Below, in pieces: positions 1 to 9,982 of a stretch of 64,000 nucleotides of DNA. Each line of letters begins with the position of its first letter. The stretch's first letter is position 1. The position numbers were made by a program, and so were the translations under genes. The notes below the pieces were generated by a model. The model ran no database searches and had not been told where the DNA came from. It was given only the letters and a program-made list of their open reading frames with translations. The DNA lies in assembly GCA_913058345.1 (NCBI GenBank), contig CAJXQR010000002.1:496001-560000 (forward strand). The letters are read 5' to 3'. The stretch is from an uncultured Gammaproteobacteria bacterium. Its GTDB lineage: Bacteria; Pseudomonadota; Gammaproteobacteria; Pseudomonadales; Porticoccaceae.

Positions 1-83
1 GTAAATGGGTGATGTCGGCTTACAAGGTTTGGAGCCTTTCCCTAGTTGAAGGCTAATGTGGCGAGGGTAATTTTAATATTTTC

Positions 84-907
84 TTAGCTGTTTTTGTTGT
101 TTGTAGAGTTGAATTCATTTCTTTCTTGTTCCCACAGCTCTCGTTCTTTTTTTCGGTCATCACTCGTATATATATCTGTTTTTAATTTTCTATACCCGCT
201 GGAGTATTGATTTATATCTTTTTGAATTTTTTCAAGGGTGGATGATATTTTATGGAGTGGTTCGCGTCCCCCTAGTGAAGACATTCCTTTGTATTCTGAG
301 AAGTTGAAATATGATCGTGTACGGTATTTTTTACCTTCGTTCTCATAGTATGAGATGGATATTTCTGAGTGGTATTCAAATGCTTTGTTGTTAAATAAAC
401 TAGTTAGTTCTATAAAGCTAAGTAGCTGATTCTTCTCTCTCCTGCGCCTAGAGATGATATTCCGTTGGTTAGTATAGATAGTTCGGAGAATTGTTGTTTA
501 AGATGATCAAAAACTTCTGATGAGTTAGGGTTTTTATTTGTAAAGGTAAACTTAATATTGTGAGCTACGCCTGATCCATTGTTAATGATGTGTATGTCTA
601 AAAAATTAGACGACACAGGAGTGTCTTGTAAAAAGATGCCAACACTTGGTTTGATGGAGTCTTTTCTGATTTGTTCAATTTGTTGAAGTTGTACTTGTCG
701 TAATGACCATGTTTCTTTTGCTAAAAAGATGGTCAAGATTGCTATACAAACTGTTGCTAATGCAGAAACCCAGGCTGATAATGTGTCGTTACTAAATGTA
801 AGTCCGCCCTGTGATCCGATTCCAATTGATAGGCCAATTAGGAAAAAAATCAATAGAACGATCAGAGCCATTATTATGCTGAATATGAACCCTGATTTGT
901 TCTTCAT
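84..907 (-). pseudogene. Frameshifted gene for a membrane-anchored protein of unknown function
   Basis: One gene appears broken into two reading frames. The 5' part (from ATG at 907) encodes two N-terminal hydrophobic segments (about residues 7-31 and 43-63), a basic amphipathic stretch and a soluble domain with the motif NNGSGVAHNIKF, then stops at 410 just after SLGAGERR. The other frame is open from about 440 down to 84 without a stop and continues plausibly (QLLSFIELTSLFNN, then YHSEISISYYENEGKKY, ending in a charged helical tail). The switch falls in a CT/GA dinucleotide run at 434-441. Removing one two-base unit restores a 273-residue protein. The junction is seen directly; calling it a slippage mutation, sequencing error or phase-variable tract is inference. 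The soluble part resembles small two-TM proteins of unknown role. AT-rich compared with its neighbours. Confidence 0.7.
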
Positions 908-1017
908 ATTAAATTATTCAATTGGTGATTTTATTAGGCAAGAATTTATGCCTTACAATACCGTATTCCGGAAAGGGGTTCAGAGCTTTTGTGTAACGAT
1001 AGAGCCCCAGCCTGCGC

Positions 1018-1308
1018 CTACAGATATCGTGTGGCTAACATACGATCATGCAAAACCCGGATAACTTCAACGCCGTAGTCGGTTTTACGATAATAAATGA
1101 CATGGCGAATAACCGGGTGCTTTCGGTACCCAGCGCGGATATTTTCACAAACCATTCCTGCGTTCGGGCTTTTGGCCAAAAAACCGAAGGCTTCGGTTAA
1201 ATCATCGATATATCGTTCTGCTTGTTGTTCTCCCCACTGCTCCAATGAATACAGCCAAGTTGTCTCCATGTCGACGACGGCCTTTGGTGTTAGCCGGTAT
1301 TCAGCCAT
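1018..1308 (-). CDS. parE: ParE/RelE-family toxin
   Basis: A 96-residue protein of the RelE/ParE superfamily, normally the toxin of a type II toxin-antitoxin pair; ParE members poison DNA gyrase. Visible features are the N-terminal YRLTPKAVVDMETTW helix start, the central SPNAGMVCENIRAGYRKHPV stretch with the conserved basic residues, and the C-terminal strand IYYRKTDYGVEVIRVLH followed by R-M, typical of ParE (HDRM tail). Length is normal. The start overlaps the antitoxin gene by 8 bases, giving translational coupling in the usual antitoxin-first order. The gyrase target is family knowledge, not visible here; some homologues have lost activity. Confidence 0.88.
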   Translation of the reverse strand: MAEYRLTPKAVVDMETTWLYSLEQWGEQQAERYIDDLTEAFGFLAKSPNAGMVCENIRAGYRKHPVIRHVIYYRKTDYGVEVIRVLHDRMLATRYL

Positions 1309-1558
1309 GTGTTTGACGGTGTTTTATTCGCATTTCTTGTTTAAATAAATCACTGTTAAAAGGTTGGGGTTCTCCGCTTTGTTCGCCTTCAATGAGTGCG
1401 GCGCGGATAGCGTCTATATCCGCTTGGCTGGTTTGGTCGCGGCGTATGAGGTCGCGGATGTATTCGCTGTCATTGGTGAATTCACCCGCTGCAATTCGTG
1501 TCTTAATCCAGTTGTTTTGTTGCTCTGTAACGGTGATCGTTTTGCGTTTTGTGCTCAT
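1301..1558 (-). CDS. parD: ParD-family antitoxin
   Basis: An 85-residue ribbon-helix-helix antitoxin. The N-terminal strand (KRKTITVTEQQNNWIKTRI) and the helix pair with GEFTNDSEYIRDLIRRD match the ParD/CopG DNA-binding fold. The acidic and polar C-terminal half (from about residue 50, with IRAALIEGEQSG) is the part that wraps the toxin in known ParDE complexes. It precedes and overlaps the toxin gene, and it has its own promoter with a direct repeat close to the start, consistent with autorepression by the antitoxin or the complex. Assignment to ParD rests on these motifs and on the ParE partner. Confidence 0.88.
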   Translation of the reverse strand: MSTKRKTITVTEQQNNWIKTRIAAGEFTNDSEYIRDLIRRDQTSQADIDAIRAALIEGEQSGEPQPFNSDLFKQEMRIKHRQTHG

Positions 1559-1568
1559 GGGAGCCGCC

Positions 1569-1617
1569 CTATATCGCTATATGAAATAATCATACTATTG
1601 ATGTTCGGTGGCTTCAA
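1569..1617 (-). promoter_or_regulatory. parDE promoter and probable operator
   Basis: On the minus strand a sigma70-like promoter reads TTGAAG (1612-1617), 17-base spacer, TATGAT (1589-1594). Between the -10 and the parD start lies a direct repeat CTATAT at 1569-1574 and 1577-1582, repeated with an 8-base period. A ribbon-helix-helix repressor would be expected to bind such short tandem sites. The promoter match is good; the operator role is inferred from position. Confidence 0.6.
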
Positions 1618-1724
1618 TTTTTAATAAACTAGAATTAGAGCGTGTAGGCGGCTTGCCAAAAGATAAGCGTAAATTTTTCCTTAGCCCTGCTTGTTAAAGT
1701 ATGGAAATCAGCCGATAGCCTATT

Positions 1725-2555
1725 TTACGATGACATCGCCGCACGAATTGACTGTATTACCGCAGCCGTCTCGGGCCGTATACCGCGCCAGAGTGCAAAA
1801 GCTTCTGCCGCCTGCTCCACCAACATGCCTAAACCATCAGCCGTTTGCTGTGCGCCGTGGTCGTTCATCCAGCGCATAAAGGGCGTAGGTTCGGCGGCAT
1901 ACATCATGTCGTAGCCTTGGCTATTTGCAGTGAGTACGCTGTCGGGTAGTGGCGCAATTTCCCCCGCCAGGCTGGCACTGCTGCCATTGATAATAAGGTC
2001 AAAATGGCCGCTGTCTGTCAGTTCATCAAAACCACAGCCCTTGATATTACCAAGGTCTGCAAAGTCGCTAGCCAACTTTTGTGCCTTGCTAACGGTGCGG
2101 TTGGCGATGACGATAAGGGCGGGGCGTTGTTGTAAGAGGGGTTCTAATACACCCATGACAGCGCCGCCGGCCCCGACAAGTAGTATTTTCTGGCCTCCAA
2201 TTGCCCAGCCGAGGTTGTTGGTGATGTCGCGCACTAAGCCAACACCGTCGGTGTTGTCGCCGAGTATCTTTCCGTCATCCTGCTGGATCAGTGTGTTTAC
2301 TGCGCCGGCGCGTCGGGCGCGTTCACTGAGTGCGTCGGCAAAGGTAAAAGCATCCTGTTTGAAGGGCACTGTGATATTTAAGCCCTTGCCGCCCTTATTG
2401 AAAAAATGGCTGGCGGCAGCTTGAAACTGGTCGGGTTCGACCAGAGTGCTGACATAGTTGATGTCCTGCCCGGTTTGTTCGGCAAAAGTGCTGTGAATTT
2501 GCGGTGAGCGGCTGTGCTTTATGGGGTTGCCAAAAACGGCGTACTGGTCTGTCAT
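1725..2555 (-). CDS. aroE: Shikimate dehydrogenase (NADP+)
   Basis: Reduces 3-dehydroshikimate to shikimate in the chorismate pathway, in the cytoplasm. From the ATG at 2555 (276 residues, normal length) the substrate-binding motif NPIKHSRSP is at 10-18, the catalytic Lys at 66 in NITVPFK, the catalytic Asp at 103 in GDNTDG, and the NADP-binding loop GAGGAV at 128-133 followed by NRT. An in-frame TTG two codons upstream is possible, but the AGGCGG ribosome-binding site is better spaced for the ATG. It follows hemF with a short gap, as in Pseudomonas, so it is probably the last gene of the dprA-purE-tsaC-hemF-aroE run. Confidence 0.96.
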   Translation of the reverse strand: MTDQYAVFGNPIKHSRSPQIHSTFAEQTGQDINYVSTLVEPDQFQAAASHFFNKGGKGLNITVPFKQDAFTFADALSERARRAGAVNTLIQQDDGKILGDNTDGVGLVRDITNNLGWAIGGQKILLVGAGGAVMGVLEPLLQQRPALIVIANRTVSKAQKLASDFADLGNIKGCGFDELTDSGHFDLIINGSSASLAGEIAPLPDSVLTANSQGYDMMYAAEPTPFMRWMNDHGAQQTADGLGMLVEQAAEAFALWRGIRPETAAVIQSIRAAMSS

Positions 2556-2569
2556 CGTCAAAAAGCCGC

Positions 2570-4082
<1,513 letters not shown>

Positions 4083-4085
4083 TGC

Positions 4086-4601
4086 TTAAGCCTTAGCTCG
4101 GGCCTGCAGCTTATCCTGTAAGGCCTGGTCTTTTTCGATCACGGCTTGCGCATTGGCAGCGCGTTCGTCGAGCAGGCGTTGATGCAGCGCGGGGTCGGCA
4201 CCAGCGATAATTTGCGCCGCCAGATAGGCAGCATTTTTCGCACCGGCCTTGCCAATGGCGACGGTAGCAACGGGAATGCCGCCGGGCATTTGCACGGTCG
4301 AGAGCAGGGCGTCGAGGCCGTCAAGGGAGCCGTTGATGGGCACGCCGATCACGGGGCGCAAAGTCACCGCAGCCACTGCACCGGCCAGGTGGGCAGCCAT
4401 GCCTGCTGCACAAATAAAAGCGGCACAACCGCGTTCATCGGCCGCGGTCACGTAATCGTGAGTGACTGCAGGAGTGCGGTGGGCGGAAGTGACTTTTGCC
4501 TCGAAAGGCACACCGAGTTTGGTGAGCACGTCAAAACTGGCTTCCATAATGGGAAGGTCGGAGTCTGAGCCCATTAAAATGGCGACAAAGGGTTTGCTCA
4601 T
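4086..4601 (-). CDS. purE: N5-carboxyaminoimidazole ribonucleotide mutase
   Basis: Moves the carboxylate of N5-CAIR to C4 to give CAIR in purine synthesis. The 171-residue protein has the nucleotide-binding [10 protein letters not shown] at 11-20, the catalytic His in SAHRTP (His41) and GMAAHLAG (His71), all class I PurE hallmarks. Class I PurE works with PurK, but no purK lies next to it; the neighbours are dprA upstream and tsaC downstream. In P. aeruginosa purEK is elsewhere and dprA is next to tsaC, so purE has been inserted in this lineage or lost from others. A separate purK is expected elsewhere in the genome. Confidence 0.95.
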   Translation of the reverse strand: MSKPFVAILMGSDSDLPIMEASFDVLTKLGVPFEAKVTSAHRTPAVTHDYVTAADERGCAAFICAAGMAAHLAGAVAAVTLRPVIGVPINGSLDGLDALLSTVQMPGGIPVATVAIGKAGAKNAAYLAAQIIAGADPALHQRLLDERAANAQAVIEKDQALQDKLQARAKA

Positions 4602-4677
4602 GGTGGTGGAGCCTCGCTCGCTGTGAAAAGCCGCAAAGGCTACCGGAAGACGGTGCTGAGGGCAATCGCGGAAGGAT

Positions 4678-5778
4678 CTATTTCAGACGGTTGTACATGC
4701 CGACTCGGTGTTCAACCCAGCCCTCTAGTTCAAGTTGTATTAATAAGCCACTGAGTACGGCTGGTGCGAGTTGGGTGCGTGCGATCAGCGTATCCAGGTT
4801 AATGGGGTCAAAGCCGAGTTGGTGGAGTATGCGGATTGCGGTCTCATCAAGGGTGTTTGTACTATTAGGTGCCACTAATTGCGCTGCTTCTTGTGCTTTA
4901 TAGGCAAGCAGGCCGCCGAGTTCGGTAATGATGTCATCAGCCGTTTCAACCAGCGTTGCTCCCTGGCGAATGAGCTGATGGCAGCCTTTGGCACTGGGAT
5001 TGTGTATGGAGCCGGGTATGGTAAACACTTCGCGCCCTTGTTCCATGGCTAGGCGAGCGGTAATCAGTGAGCCGCTTTTCAGTGCCGCTTCGACAACTAA
5101 TACACCTAGGCTAAGGCCGCTGATAACGCGGTTGCGCTGAGGGAAGTTGCCCGCTCGCGCCGGTGTGCCGGGCGGGAATTCAGAAACGATAAGGCCACCT
5201 TTGGCAATAATTTCCGTGTAAAGAGCCTGATGGCGGCGAGGATAGATAACATCAACGCCAGTGCCGAGTACGGCAATGGTATGCCCTGTTTCCAGCGCCC
5301 CTTGATGGGCTGCGCCGTCAATACCCAGGGCCAGACCACTGGTGATGACAAAGCCGCTATTGGCTAAATGGCGAGCGAATGCACGGGCATTTTGTTGCCC
5401 GGTCGCTGAGTGGTGACGGCTGCCGACAATAGCGATTTGTGGCAGGTTTAAGATGTCGGTATTGCCTTTAACGAATAGCAAGGCTGGGGGTGTATCAATT
5501 TCACGTAATAGGGCAGGGTAGTCGGATGAGGATATGAGAACAATGTCGATGGCGCTGTTTAAACAGCGATCGAGAGTTGCTTGCGCGAGATAATGGAAAT
5601 CATCAGGTGTGGCGCGATAGGCAGCAAGTCCCTTGCGATAGGCGGGTGTGATGCTGTGTGCGGGGGCTTGCAAGGCGTTGGCAAAGGAACCAAATTGCTG
5701 ATGGAGTTTGCTGAGGGCAACGGAGCCGATGCCGGGGAGAGCTTGAAGTATAAGGGCGCATTCGCGCTCAGTGATCAT
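4678..5778 (-). CDS. dprA: DNA-processing protein DprA (Smf)
   Basis: Binds incoming single-stranded DNA during transformation and loads RecA. The 366-residue protein has an N-terminal helix-hairpin-helix/SAM-like region (about 1-70), a central Rossmann fold with SRHHSATG, SGLALGIDGAAH, the GTGVDVIYPRRH loop, SEFPPGT and RNRVISGLS, and a C-terminal winged-helix domain (about 295-366, from DETAIRILHQLG). Presence does not prove competence, as most bacteria carry dprA, but the window also encodes type IV pilus minor pilins. It heads the minus-strand purE-tsaC-hemF-aroE run. Confidence 0.95.
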   Translation of the reverse strand: MITERECALILQALPGIGSVALSKLHQQFGSFANALQAPAHSITPAYRKGLAAYRATPDDFHYLAQATLDRCLNSAIDIVLISSSDYPALLREIDTPPALLFVKGNTDILNLPQIAIVGSRHHSATGQQNARAFARHLANSGFVITSGLALGIDGAAHQGALETGHTIAVLGTGVDVIYPRRHQALYTEIIAKGGLIVSEFPPGTPARAGNFPQRNRVISGLSLGVLVVEAALKSGSLITARLAMEQGREVFTIPGSIHNPSAKGCHQLIRQGATLVETADDIITELGGLLAYKAQEAAQLVAPNSTNTLDETAIRILHQLGFDPINLDTLIARTQLAPAVLSGLLIQLELEGWVEHRVGMYNRLK

Positions 5779-5805
5779 AATCCCATCCTTGGGCGTATTT
5801 CTTAA

Positions 5806-5843
5806 TTTGAAGAGAGGGCTAAGCGTCGGGCGCTCTCTTCAAA
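5806..5843. repeat. Perfect inverted repeat between lysM gene and dprA
   Basis: TTTGAAGAGAG (5806-5816) and CTCTCTTCAAA (5833-5843) form an 11-bp perfect stem around a 16-base GC-rich loop. It lies downstream of the LysM gene and upstream of dprA, both on the minus strand. Neither side has a convincing T-tract, so it may be an mRNA-stabilising or attenuating hairpin rather than a classical terminator. Confidence 0.5.
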
Positions 5844-5899
5844 CTGTAAAGGTAGGCTATGATAAGTCAGGCACGCATTTGTGATGCGTTCAGAGCCTT

Positions 5900-6934
5900 T
5901 TATGATTCGGGGTTGCGGGCGATATCCTTAACGGAAATTGGCAAGTTGGCAGTCAGAACGAGTGCAAAACTCATCTTGTCAAAAGTACGGAAAACCATTG
6001 CGAGGCCCGCTTTTTCAGGGGGCAAGGTAACAGAATCGCCCTGGATGCGGTCTTTGACAACGACGCCCTTTTTAAAGATTTTAAACATGTTGCCAATTTC
6101 TATGCCATCGCGTTCGCCAAGATTAATACTGACAACGTCGAGCATGCCGCCCGTGCTAACGGCACCTTCGACAGAGATTATGAGTCCTTCGATGTCGTCG
6201 GGGGGCGAGTTGGGATAAAAGCTCGCATCAACTTTGCGCTCTTCAAGTGGCAGAAGCCTGTCGTCAATACGCAGTTCTTCAATACTACGCGTGGCTTTCA
6301 GTGTTGCGATGTCTTCATCAATGGTTTTTACGCTTCCCGCACCGACATCTTTGGCTCTGATACCGAGTATCTCGTTGGTAGTGGGGTCGGTAAAAGCGCC
6401 GCCATTGCGATAAACGCCATACGCGTTTTCTGCCTCGGAGAAATCACCCCGGGCATAAAAGTCATCGCCTTTTCCGGTTAACAGGTGTCTGTTTTGGCCT
6501 GAAAGTATGTACGGTGCAGACTCGAGAACCCCAGGCTCTACGACCCGGTTGCGTGATAAGAAGCTATTGATCATTTCCAGCGGCAGTGCCGGAATAGCCT
6601 GACGGTCGGTGGTTTCGCGAATTTGAGGGCTGAGTTTAATATTGCGGCCGCGTGAGAGTGTCAACCGGGGTTTGCCATCAATGTAGATGAGGCTGATGAT
6701 GTCGCCGGGGTAGATCAAATGGGGGTTATTAATTTGTGGGTTGACATGCCATATTTCGGGCCACAACCAGGGCTCAGCGAGAAAGTGAGCTGAAATGTCC
6801 CAGAGAGTATCGCCCTTTACGACGGTGTATTTGTCGGGAATCTCGTCGTTAAACGGGGCTTCTGCCACAGCTGTTGCGACCAGCACCCAGACGCTGATCA
6901 GTGCCAGCGCTACTGTCTTTATCGGGCTTTTCAT
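5900..6934 (-). CDS. Secreted LysM peptidoglycan-binding protein
   Basis: A 344-residue exported protein. A signal peptide (about 1-24, [21 protein letters not shown]) is followed by one LysM domain at about 33-82 ([17 protein letters not shown], then [19 protein letters not shown]), which binds N-acetylglucosamine-containing peptidoglycan. The remaining 260 residues form a conserved domain seen in LysM proteins encoded beside dprA in Pseudomonas-type genomes; no catalytic motif is visible. It is divergent from def with a sigma70-like promoter between them. It probably organises or senses the cell wall; the exact role is not established. Confidence 0.9.
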   Translation of the reverse strand: MKSPIKTVALALISVWVLVATAVAEAPFNDEIPDKYTVVKGDTLWDISAHFLAEPWLWPEIWHVNPQINNPHLIYPGDIISLIYIDGKPRLTLSRGRNIKLSPQIRETTDRQAIPALPLEMINSFLSRNRVVEPGVLESAPYILSGQNRHLLTGKGDDFYARGDFSEAENAYGVYRNGGAFTDPTTNEILGIRAKDVGAGSVKTIDEDIATLKATRSIEELRIDDRLLPLEERKVDASFYPNSPPDDIEGLIISVEGAVSTGGMLDVVSINLGERDGIEIGNMFKIFKKGVVVKDRIQGDSVTLPPEKAGLAMVFRTFDKMSFALVLTANLPISVKDIARNPES

Positions 6935-6966
6935 AAAAGGCTATTCCTTAGGCTTAATACCGATGG

Positions 6967-6994
6967 TGTATACTGCCAACATCGGGATGTTCAA
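6967..6994 (-). promoter_or_regulatory. Probable sigma70 promoter of the LysM gene
   Basis: On the minus strand TTGAAC (6989-6994), a 16-base spacer, and TATACA (6967-6972) lie about 30 bases upstream of the LysM start. The hexamers match consensus in 5 and 5 positions, but the spacer is one short of optimal. Confidence 0.45.
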
Positions 6995-7067
6995 GGTTGT
7001 AATTGTTAGAACAGCCCGGATGTTAACAGTCGTTTACACTCATTTGCTAGAAATCCATCACAAAGCT

Positions 7068-7574
7068 ATGACTATTCGAACAATTCTAGAATTTCCAGAC
7101 CCCCGCCTACGTATTACCGCAGCTCCGGTAGCCAAGGTTGATAAGCGCATCCGACACTTAGTCGACGATATGTTTGAGACCATGTATGAGGCCAAAGGTA
7201 TTGGCTTGGCGGCGACGCAAATTGATGAGCATCAGCGCATTGTGGTAATGGATGTCTCTGAAGAGAGGGATAGCCCGCTGACCCTTATCAACCCCGAGGT
7301 TGAATTCATTGGCGATAGCCAGCGTGAACACGATGAGGGCTGTCTGTCGGTACCGGGCTTCTACGAGACGGTATCGCGCCCGGACTGCATTCGTTTGCGA
7401 GCACTTAATGAAAAGGGTGACGTATTTGAGTTGGAGCCAGACGGTCTGTTGGCGGTGTGTATTCAGCACGAACTTGATCACCTCAATGGGAAATTGTTCG
7501 TTGATTATTTGTCGGCGCTGAAGCGCCAGCGGATTCGCAAAAAGCTGGAAAAGCTGCACCGACAATTGGCCTAA
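7068..7574 (+). CDS. def: Peptide deformylase
   Basis: Removes the N-formyl group from nascent proteins; a metalloenzyme. From the ATG at 7068 ([15 protein letters not shown]) it is 168 residues, the usual length. A longer frame opens upstream, but the family N-terminus is clear. All three metal and active-site motifs are intact: [16 protein letters not shown] (Cys ligand) and QHELDHLNG (HExxH). It leads the def-fmt-rsmB-trkA run and works functionally with fmt just downstream: Fmt adds the formyl group to Met-tRNA, Def later removes it. Confidence 0.97.
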   Translation: MTIRTILEFPDPRLRITAAPVAKVDKRIRHLVDDMFETMYEAKGIGLAATQIDEHQRIVVMDVSEERDSPLTLINPEVEFIGDSQREHDEGCLSVPGFYETVSRPDCIRLRALNEKGDVFELEPDGLLAVCIQHELDHLNGKLFVDYLSALKRQRIRKKLEKLHRQLA

Positions 7575-7651
7575 TCTAATATTGCTTGATAGCCGCTCTT
7601 CCAGAGTTTTACCCTGTCAGCCCTCCAAGTGCCGTCTACTGAGGTCCAACC

Positions 7652-8620
7652 TTGAAGATTATTTTTGCGGGTACGCCCGATTTTGCCGCCTGCCATTTGG
7701 CCGCTTTACTCAAACAGGGTAAGCACACCGTGGTGGCGGTTTATACTCAGCCCGACCGTTCGGCGGGACGTGGTAAAAAGCTGAAGCCTGGTCCCGTCAA
7801 GCAGCTTGCTGAGCAATACGGCCTGCCAGTAATGCAGCCAGTTTCTTTAAAAAACCCTGATGACCAACAGCAACTGCGGGACTTTGCCGCCGACCTCATG
7901 GTGGTGGTTGCCTACGGCTTGATTTTGCCCCAGGCAGTGCTTGATACGCCGCCACTGGGTTGTATTAATGTGCACGCCTCTTTGTTGCCGCGTTGGCGGG
8001 GTGCGGCACCTATACATCGGGCGCTGGAAGCGGGAGACGCTAAAACGGGTGTGACGATTATGCAGATGGAAGCGGGGCTTGATACCGGGCCAATGCTGCT
8101 CAAGGCTGAGTGCGCTATTGCGGCAAAAGATACTGGCGGTAGCTTGCACGATAAGCTAGCGGGCCTTGGTTGCGAGACTTTACTCCAGGCTCTCGACAGA
8201 CTGGCAGACAATTGCCTGGCGCCTGAAGTGCAGGATGATGCCTTGAGTAACTATGCCCCTAAAATCGATAAGGAAGAGGCTCGCCTCGACTGGTCGAGGG
8301 CCGCAACGGCACTTGATTTTAAAATTCGCGCTTTTAACCCCTTTCCGGTCGCTTTTACCACTTTAGGTGATATCCGGCTTAGGGTCTGGGCTGCCGAACT
8401 CCACGCCTTACACTCCCACCAGGCTGCAGCGGGCACTATTTTACAATGTGATAACCGGGGTATTTGGGTCGCCTGCGGGCAAGGCGCGTTGGTGCTAAGT
8501 GAAATACAGTTGCCGGGTAAAAAGCGTTTGCCAGTACAGGCAGTGTTGAATAGCCAGGCGCATTTATTCGCAGCCGGCGCGCAACTCGGTTTGCCACAGG
8601 GCGACAGTGGTGCAAGTTAG
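7652..8620 (+). CDS. fmt: Methionyl-tRNA formyltransferase
   Basis: Formylates initiator Met-tRNA using 10-formyltetrahydrofolate. The 322-residue protein has the N-terminal Rossmann-like domain (KIIFAGTPDFAACHL), the active-site segment INVHASLLPRWRGAAPIHRA, and the DTGPM motif, followed by the C-terminal tRNA-binding OB-like domain (about 205-315). The start is a TTG at 7652, supported by a GAGGT ribosome-binding site about 7 bases upstream and by the family N-terminus. Its end overlaps rsmB by 14 bases. Confidence 0.96.
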   Translation: MKIIFAGTPDFAACHLAALLKQGKHTVVAVYTQPDRSAGRGKKLKPGPVKQLAEQYGLPVMQPVSLKNPDDQQQLRDFAADLMVVVAYGLILPQAVLDTPPLGCINVHASLLPRWRGAAPIHRALEAGDAKTGVTIMQMEAGLDTGPMLLKAECAIAAKDTGGSLHDKLAGLGCETLLQALDRLADNCLAPEVQDDALSNYAPKIDKEEARLDWSRAATALDFKIRAFNPFPVAFTTLGDIRLRVWAAELHALHSHQAAAGTILQCDNRGIWVACGQGALVLSEIQLPGKKRLPVQAVLNSQAHLFAAGAQLGLPQGDSGAS

Positions 8621-9905
8621 AGTTGCAGCTGTCAAAGTGTTATTGGCTGTGACCCGCGATGGGGTATCTCTTAATCAGTGTCTGCCCACGTTACAGGCAC
8701 AGGTGCTTGAGCGGGATAGACCCTTGCTACAAGACCTTTGCTACGGCACCCTGCGCTGGTACCCCCGCTTAAATATCTTGCTCAAGGTGCTACTGGAAAA
8801 GCCCTTCCGTTCGAAAGACCAGGATATTCACGTCCTGCTAACTTGCGCACTCTACCAAATAATGGAGACGCGCATACCCGATCACGCTGCTGTCAATGAA
8901 ACCGTCGCGGCCATTAAAAAGCTGAAAAAATCCTGGGCTAAGGGCTTGGTCAATGGCGTGCTGCGTCGTTTTATTCGTGAGCGCGATAACCTTAACGAGC
9001 AATTGGCGGACAACAGTATCTATCGACACGCCCACCCCAAGTGGCTCTATAAGCGTATTGAGCAAGCCTGGCCAGGGCAGTCGGCCACGATTCTTGCCGC
9101 GAATAATCACCCGGGACCAATGACCTTGCGGGTTAATCAGCAATGCCAGAGTCGGGCTGAATACCTGACTATTCTGCAAACAGCCAGTATTGACGCAAAG
9201 GCGACGGCTCTCAGTGCCGATGGCGTGCAGTTATTGAAAGCCACTGGTGTCGAGACCATTCCAGGTTTTGTGCAGGGGCAGCTTAGTGTGCAAGATGAGG
9301 CTGCCCAGCTTGCCGCACATTTACTGCAGCTGGCGCCGGGGCAAAGAGTACTCGACGCCTGCTGCGCCCCCGGCGGGAAAACTTGCCATATTCTTGAGTG
9401 TGAACCCAGTCTCAATGAACTGGTAGCGCTCGATATTGATGAATCACGCTTAGAGCGTGTCAAAGAGAATTTTGAACGGTTGAATGTACAAGCCCAGTTG
9501 GTGGCGGCTGATGCTGCTGCGACGGATCAATGGTGGGATGGCCAATTGTTTGACCGCATTCTGCTCGATGCTCCCTGTTCTGCTACGGGGGTCATTCGGC
9601 GCCATCCGGATATCAAATTATTGCGCAAGCCTGACGACATCGCTCGCCTTGCCCAGCTACAGGCAGAATTACTCGACGCCCTGTGGCCACTGCTTAAATC
9701 AGGGGGTAAACTGCTCTACGCAACCTGCTCCATTCTGCCCGAGGAAAATGATGCGAGCATCACCGATTTTACTGCTCGCCAGGATGATGTTGAGGTGATC
9801 GCTCTGGCGGCGGAAGTGGGCATACAGACTCCGTTGGGACGCCAACTGTTACCAACAATCGATGGTCATGATGGCTTTTATTATGCCTTGTTGTCTAAAA
9901 ATTGA
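8607..9905 (+). CDS. rsmB: 16S rRNA (cytosine-967-C5)-methyltransferase
   Basis: Methylates C967 of 16S rRNA with SAM. The 432-residue protein has an N-terminal NusB-like RNA-binding domain (about 1-140) and a C-terminal Rossmann methyltransferase with DACCAPGGKT (SAM loop), DAPCSATGVIRRHP (first catalytic Cys) and ATCSILPEEN (second Cys), as in the Fmu/Sun family. The GTG start at 8607 lies inside the end of fmt, so the two are translationally coupled. Gene order def-fmt-rsmB-trkA is that of Pseudomonas. Confidence 0.96.
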   Translation: MVQVRVAAVKVLLAVTRDGVSLNQCLPTLQAQVLERDRPLLQDLCYGTLRWYPRLNILLKVLLEKPFRSKDQDIHVLLTCALYQIMETRIPDHAAVNETVAAIKKLKKSWAKGLVNGVLRRFIRERDNLNEQLADNSIYRHAHPKWLYKRIEQAWPGQSATILAANNHPGPMTLRVNQQCQSRAEYLTILQTASIDAKATALSADGVQLLKATGVETIPGFVQGQLSVQDEAAQLAAHLLQLAPGQRVLDACCAPGGKTCHILECEPSLNELVALDIDESRLERVKENFERLNVQAQLVAADAAATDQWWDGQLFDRILLDAPCSATGVIRRHPDIKLLRKPDDIARLAQLQAELLDALWPLLKSGGKLLYATCSILPEENDASITDFTARQDDVEVIALAAEVGIQTPLGRQLLPTIDGHDGFYYALLSKN

Positions 9906-9982
9906 TGTCTAACAGCTGATTCACCAACTATAGGTATAGACGGTGTACAAGCTAAAATGAAACGAGCAGGCGATCCGAAACC

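Noticed and set aside
1-83. Possible integron attC or terminator (AGCCTT at 33-38 with AAGGCT at 49-54)
   Set aside because: Only a 6-bp stem without the attC GTTRRRY/RYYYAAC ends and without a T-tract.
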